A program made the position numbers and the translations under genes. Source: Leucogyrophana mollusca (taxonomy: Eukaryota; Basidiomycota; Agaricomycetes; Boletales). Taken from it: DNA of 64,000 bases. The stretch lies in the NCBI GenBank assembly GCA_021014945.1, contig MU266385.1, forward strand, positions 62,001 to 126,000, written 5' to 3'. Positions 60,501 to 64,000 of this stretch are shown piece by piece (the stretch's first letter is position 1; every line of letters begins with the position of its first letter). The notes under the pieces were generated by a model that had not been told where the DNA came from, made no database searches, and saw only the letters and a list, made by a program, of their open reading frames with translations.

Positions 60501-61448
60501 CGCATGATCTCATAGACTTCTCGGGCACTGCTAACATAGTAGTCGGAGAGGTTCTTCACGTACACTCCCTTTGACTTTTCCTCGTGAACCTGCAAATTAT
60601 CGTTTTGGGCTAGTGTGATGTCAATAATGGCTTGTAAAATAAGCAAAAGGAAGACATACGCGCTAACAAATCACGTATACGCTCAAGGTAAATCTCCATG
60701 TACGACACCTTCACGACGTATTCGAGGTGCGCGTCGGACTCTACGATCGACTGGAATATCTGTTCCGTTATGCGAGGTATTATTCCTTTCAAGTCTTGGG
60801 AGTCTATGTCCGCGCCCTTGTTCAGGTAGGTTGAGAAGAAACAGCGTGAGTTGGTGAGAGGAACAGCGCACCATCATGGTGAACGTCTTTCCACTTCCAG
60901 TCTGCCCATACGCGAAGACGGTTCCATTGTAACCATCGAGGACATCTGGTAGAGATATTAGTAGATGCACGCCGATAAATCGTCAAGGAGCCAGAGCGAA
61001 GATAAAGCTCTCGTTGGGCCATCCAGGCACAACTGCGGTTTCAAACAGGACATTGCACGTGAAAGGAAGGCATCTCACCTTTCACAATACTATAAATTAG
61101 GGTGGCTGGTGAGTTGACATGACGCGGACGCGTAAGTCGCACCACTCACTCTTTGACACCATAGTCGAACACTTCGTACTGCTGTGTACCCATTGGAAAT
61201 ACCCTGTCAAATGTGAAGCCATCCTTCTCTGGGCCGGAGACCGACTGTGAGTTGCGCATCGCGACGGTCTGAAGATTCTCATCGAAGGCCACCACGATCT
61301 CGCCGCCTTCCCTCAATTCCAGAGAGTTAGGAGGACGGAACCTGTTCCCCAGAAAAGGGGAGTTATTGATGAGTGACGGTCAACTTCGACGAACGCAAAG
61401 CGCGAATACGCACCGACAAACGACCTTGATGTTGGTCGAGGACGCCAT
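57537..61448 (-). CDS. Kinesin-1 heavy chain (conventional kinesin)
   Basis: Plus-end-directed microtubule motor for long-range transport in hyphae. Seventeen exons give 963 residues: 61414-61448, 61150-61341, 61079-61089, 60872-60945, 60660-60816, 60466-60609, 60185-60414, 59477-60118, 59176-59424, 58852-59116, 58727-58791, 58526-58675, 58301-58462, 58108-58248, 57866-58052, 57642-57813, 57537-57552. Motor domain first: [20 protein letters not shown] (P-loop), [11 protein letters not shown] (switch I), [14 protein letters not shown] (switch II) and [14 protein letters not shown] neck and long coiled coils follow. The tail has [13 protein letters not shown], the autoinhibitory type seen in fungal kinesin-1. 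Exon 3 is 11 nt and exon 17 is 16 nt. Introns 60415-60465 and 60119-60184 are in frame and stop-free. Confidence 0.95.
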
Positions 61449-61980
61449 GATGAGCGATCCGTCTACGTTAAAAGAAACAGTCTAGAGAACGTGTGCACCC
61501 AGCACTTTGGTGGAATGGTATAATGAAATCTATAAGGAATGCTTGTCGTCGCGGGGTAGAAGGGAATGGTCGTGGATGCGGCTAAATGAGTGTCCCAGTC
61601 AAAGGCCAGGAGGCAGCCTGCTTTTCTATTTCGAGCTGTGGCTGAGGCTCAGAGCTGCAACAAAGTCAAGCCGACAACACTTGTGAGCACTACATAGTAT
61701 GGTTGCTACACTATCCGAGATAACTCTACATTCAAGACTCGTGCAATTCACAGGCAGAGAACAACCCTGCTCATCTGATGTTCCCGCTTGACGTGTTCCA
61801 GAACCACACCAAATGGTGATGGGCATTGCCACATCCAAGTCTCTTGATCGCCAACATGAAGTGTCGGGTTCGGTGGCCTACATTTGAAGAGGCAGGCAGA
61901 TGGATTGCGAATGTTGTACAGTGACAAGGGGTAGAATGCAAGGGTAGGGTAGATACAATATCTGGCCTAGTAAGAACCCA
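61449..61980. other. Gap between kinesin-1 start and elf1 stop (532 bp)
   Basis: Upstream region of kinesin-1 and 3' flank of elf1, both on the minus strand. Nothing else supportable. Confidence 0.6.
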
Positions 61981-62423
61981 CTATTCAGAGTCGCTCCCAA
62001 CAGACGGGGGGGCCGGCACAGGTCTACTGGAAGACGCAGCGGGGCGGCGATGGGCTTGCTCGTCCTTTTGTGCAGCATCGGCGGCGTCTATCCACTCTGA
62101 ATAGATGTCTATGGGTTCAGTCAAATCTGGAGGGGTGATTAGAAGATTAGCAACTTTAGGAGTGGAACTGAGCACTTACGGTTAACCTTGCCCTGGTAAC
62201 GTTGGTCACAAACTCTGCACACCAGCCAAGCAATGCCTTCTTTTCTGTCGAGCCTGACGGTTACGGACTTGTCATGATGGCAAAACAGACAAGTAAACGC
62301 CGTATCTGTTTGAAGTTATCGCTGCGATCTGGACCAATGACAGTGAGTCGCACCTAATGGATCTTTTCTCCTCGCAGCGGTTGCAGCGGCTGGTTTTCTT
62401 GAAGATTTTTTGCGTTTACCCAT
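61981..62423 (-). CDS. elf1: Transcription elongation factor Elf1 (ELOF1)
   Basis: Three exons (62354-62423, 62180-62305, 61981-62126) encode 113 residues. Elf1 binds elongating RNA polymerase II and helps it pass nucleosomes; it also links to transcription-coupled repair. The basic N-terminus MGKRKKSSRKP is typical. The zinc ribbon has FTCLFCHHDKSV and CRVCDQRY, and HLTEPIDIYSEWID follows. A C-terminal Ser/Pro-rich acidic tail extends the short core, as in other fungi. It is divergent from the kinesin-5 gene with about 200 bp between start codons. Confidence 0.95.
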
Positions 62424-62624
62424 GGCCGGAGCACTCGACACTGTACTCCGAAGAACGAGCCTGAGCAGACTGAGACACTAACTGCGACGGCCAGATTTCG
62501 GTGCCACAGCTAGATTTCCCACAGCTGCCCGTGACCACGACGCGTAGAAACTTGTTGATTCTTGTCGCGTCCCTGCAACGGAAAGTTACAGATCAGCCTG
62601 CTGTTGACTATCGACCGAATCTAA

Positions 62625-64000
62625 ATGGCTACGCGACGACCGCCGTCGTCCCGCTCGAGAGCGGCCCCGGCACCCTCAATCAATACCAGACCACGCACCG
62701 CAATGTCCAAGTCAAATTCTGGAATCACTTCACCAACCGAAGAACGCACGGAAGGCAACCAATTAGCTCAATTAGCGTCTACCTCGGTGCTCCCGAAGCC
62801 ACACGGAAAGGACGACACGGAAACCCACATCCAGGTTGTGATCCGCTGTCGCCGACGTTCTGATCGCGAAATTCAGGAGGGTTCTCCCATCGTTGTCAGT
62901 TCGAGCGGTCCAAAAAGCCAAGACGTCACAATCGAAACCTCCGCACCTGTATCAAGCTTAGGAGTGGTCACCTTGCCACCCACAAGAACTTACCCTTTTG
63001 ACATCGTGTTTGGTCCCGAAGCAGACCAAGCCATGGTCTACCATGATGTCGTGAGCCCAATGTTAGACGAGGTATTAATGGGGTACAACTGTACTCTTTT
63101 CGCATATGGACAGACGGGAACCGGAAAGACGTGAGTGTTCTTGAATTTACCAATTTATTTTGACCGCTGAAACGCTTATAGGTATACAATGCAAGGTGAT
63201 CTGACGCCCACCCCCATGGGCAATCCATCTGCTCAGGCTGGAATGATACCCAGAGTACTCTTCCGTTTGTTCCACCAGTTGGAGACCTCTGCATCAGACT
63301 ACAGCGTCAAAATATCTTTCGTTGAGCTATACAACGAAGAACTCCGCGACCTTCTCGCAAACGACTTATCCGCTCCCGCGGGGTCTACTCAACCAATGGG
63401 TAAAGGCTCTGGTGACGGTGCCCCAGGTGGTCTCAAAATATTCGACGATGCTAGTAAGAAAGGGGTTTTCATACAAGGGCTCGATGAAATGCCAGTCAAG
63501 GACGCTGCCGATGCACTGGCCCTCCTCACCAAAGGCAGCCACCGCCGCCAAATTGCCGCCACCAAATTCAACGACCATTCGAGTCGCTCACACTCCGTCT
63601 TTTCCATCACTGTCCACACCAAGGAGACGTCAGCCATGGGCGACGATCTCCTCAAAGTTGGTAAACTAAACCTTGTCGATCTGGCGGGTTCTGAGAACAT
63701 TGGGCGTTCCGGTGCCGAGAACAAGAGAGCAAGGGAGGCGGGTATGATTAATCAAAGCTTACTGACCTTGGGCCGCGTCATAAATGCGCTAGTTGATCGC
63801 TCCTCGCATGTCCCGTATCGGTCTGTGGCCTCGTTGGCTCAGCCTTTGTTACATGCTGATCCACCACGCATATAGCGAGTCAAAGCTTACTCGCCTCCTT
63901 CAAGATTCGCTTGGGGGGCGCACGAAGACGTGTATTATCGCGACTATCTCACCTGCCAGGTCCAACATAGAGGAAACACTCTCCACGCTCGACTACGCGA
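62625..64000 (+). CDS. Kinesin-5 (BimC/Eg5/Cut7), 3' part cut off
   Basis: Kinesin-5 is the tetrameric motor that slides antiparallel spindle microtubules. Three exons are visible (62625-63130, 63182-63820, 63876 to the window end), the last incomplete. About 90 basic, Ser/Pro-rich residues precede the motor. Motor landmarks are [31 protein letters not shown] (P-loop), [77 protein letters not shown] and [18 protein letters not shown]. The ENKRARE and N-terminal wording place it in kinesin-5 rather than kinesin-1. The second kinesin of the window lies only about 1.2 kb away on the other strand. Confidence 0.93.

Overview
The window is nuclear DNA of a filamentous basidiomycete, most likely an Agaricomycete. 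Genes are compact and densely interrupted: I place 171 introns in 25 genes, nearly all 45-65 nt with GT..AG ends. The gene set (TRAPPII Trs120, Tom40, kinesin-1 and kinesin-5, a DUF4211 protein, a GT15 mannosyltransferase pair) is fungal. I see no prokaryotic operons, CRISPR array, transposon, viral gene or secondary-metabolite cluster. Exon borders below were joined by eye, using reading phase and family motifs.

Left (1-18.9 kb): trm1 (tRNA methyltransferase, cut by the window start), a large ferric-reductase-like oxidoreductase and the copper chaperone atx1, a LAT-type amino-acid transporter, the divergent pair mtr3 (exosome) / NSRP1-like splicing factor, a basidiomycete-type protein kinase, a stand-alone RRM protein, taf13 (TFIID) and a DUF4211 nuclear protein.

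Centre (19-41 kb): an 18-exon gene for a 2,382-residue protein with two C1-like zinc fingers (perhaps UNC80-like), dpm2, trs120, an intron-containing tRNA, a FetA/STAR1-like ABC ATPase, tom40, and two tandem GT15 mannosyltransferase genes with the same exon plan.

Right (41-64 kb): pik1 (Golgi PI4-kinase), ost3, sec16, a Pumilio RNA-binding protein, kinesin-1, elf1, and the start of a kinesin-5 gene cut by the window end.

Secretory-pathway genes are numerous: dpm2 and ost3 act in ER glycosylation, sec16 at ER exit sites, trs120 in TRAPPII, pik1 at the Golgi, and the two GT15 genes in Golgi mannosylation. Unusual points are five apparent GC-AG introns, very short internal exons (10-24 nt), start codons isolated on their own exon in atx1 and dpm2, in-frame introns that split both Walker motifs of the ABC ATPase, a TAF13 with a prion-like N-terminal extension, and the large uncharacterised zinc-finger protein.
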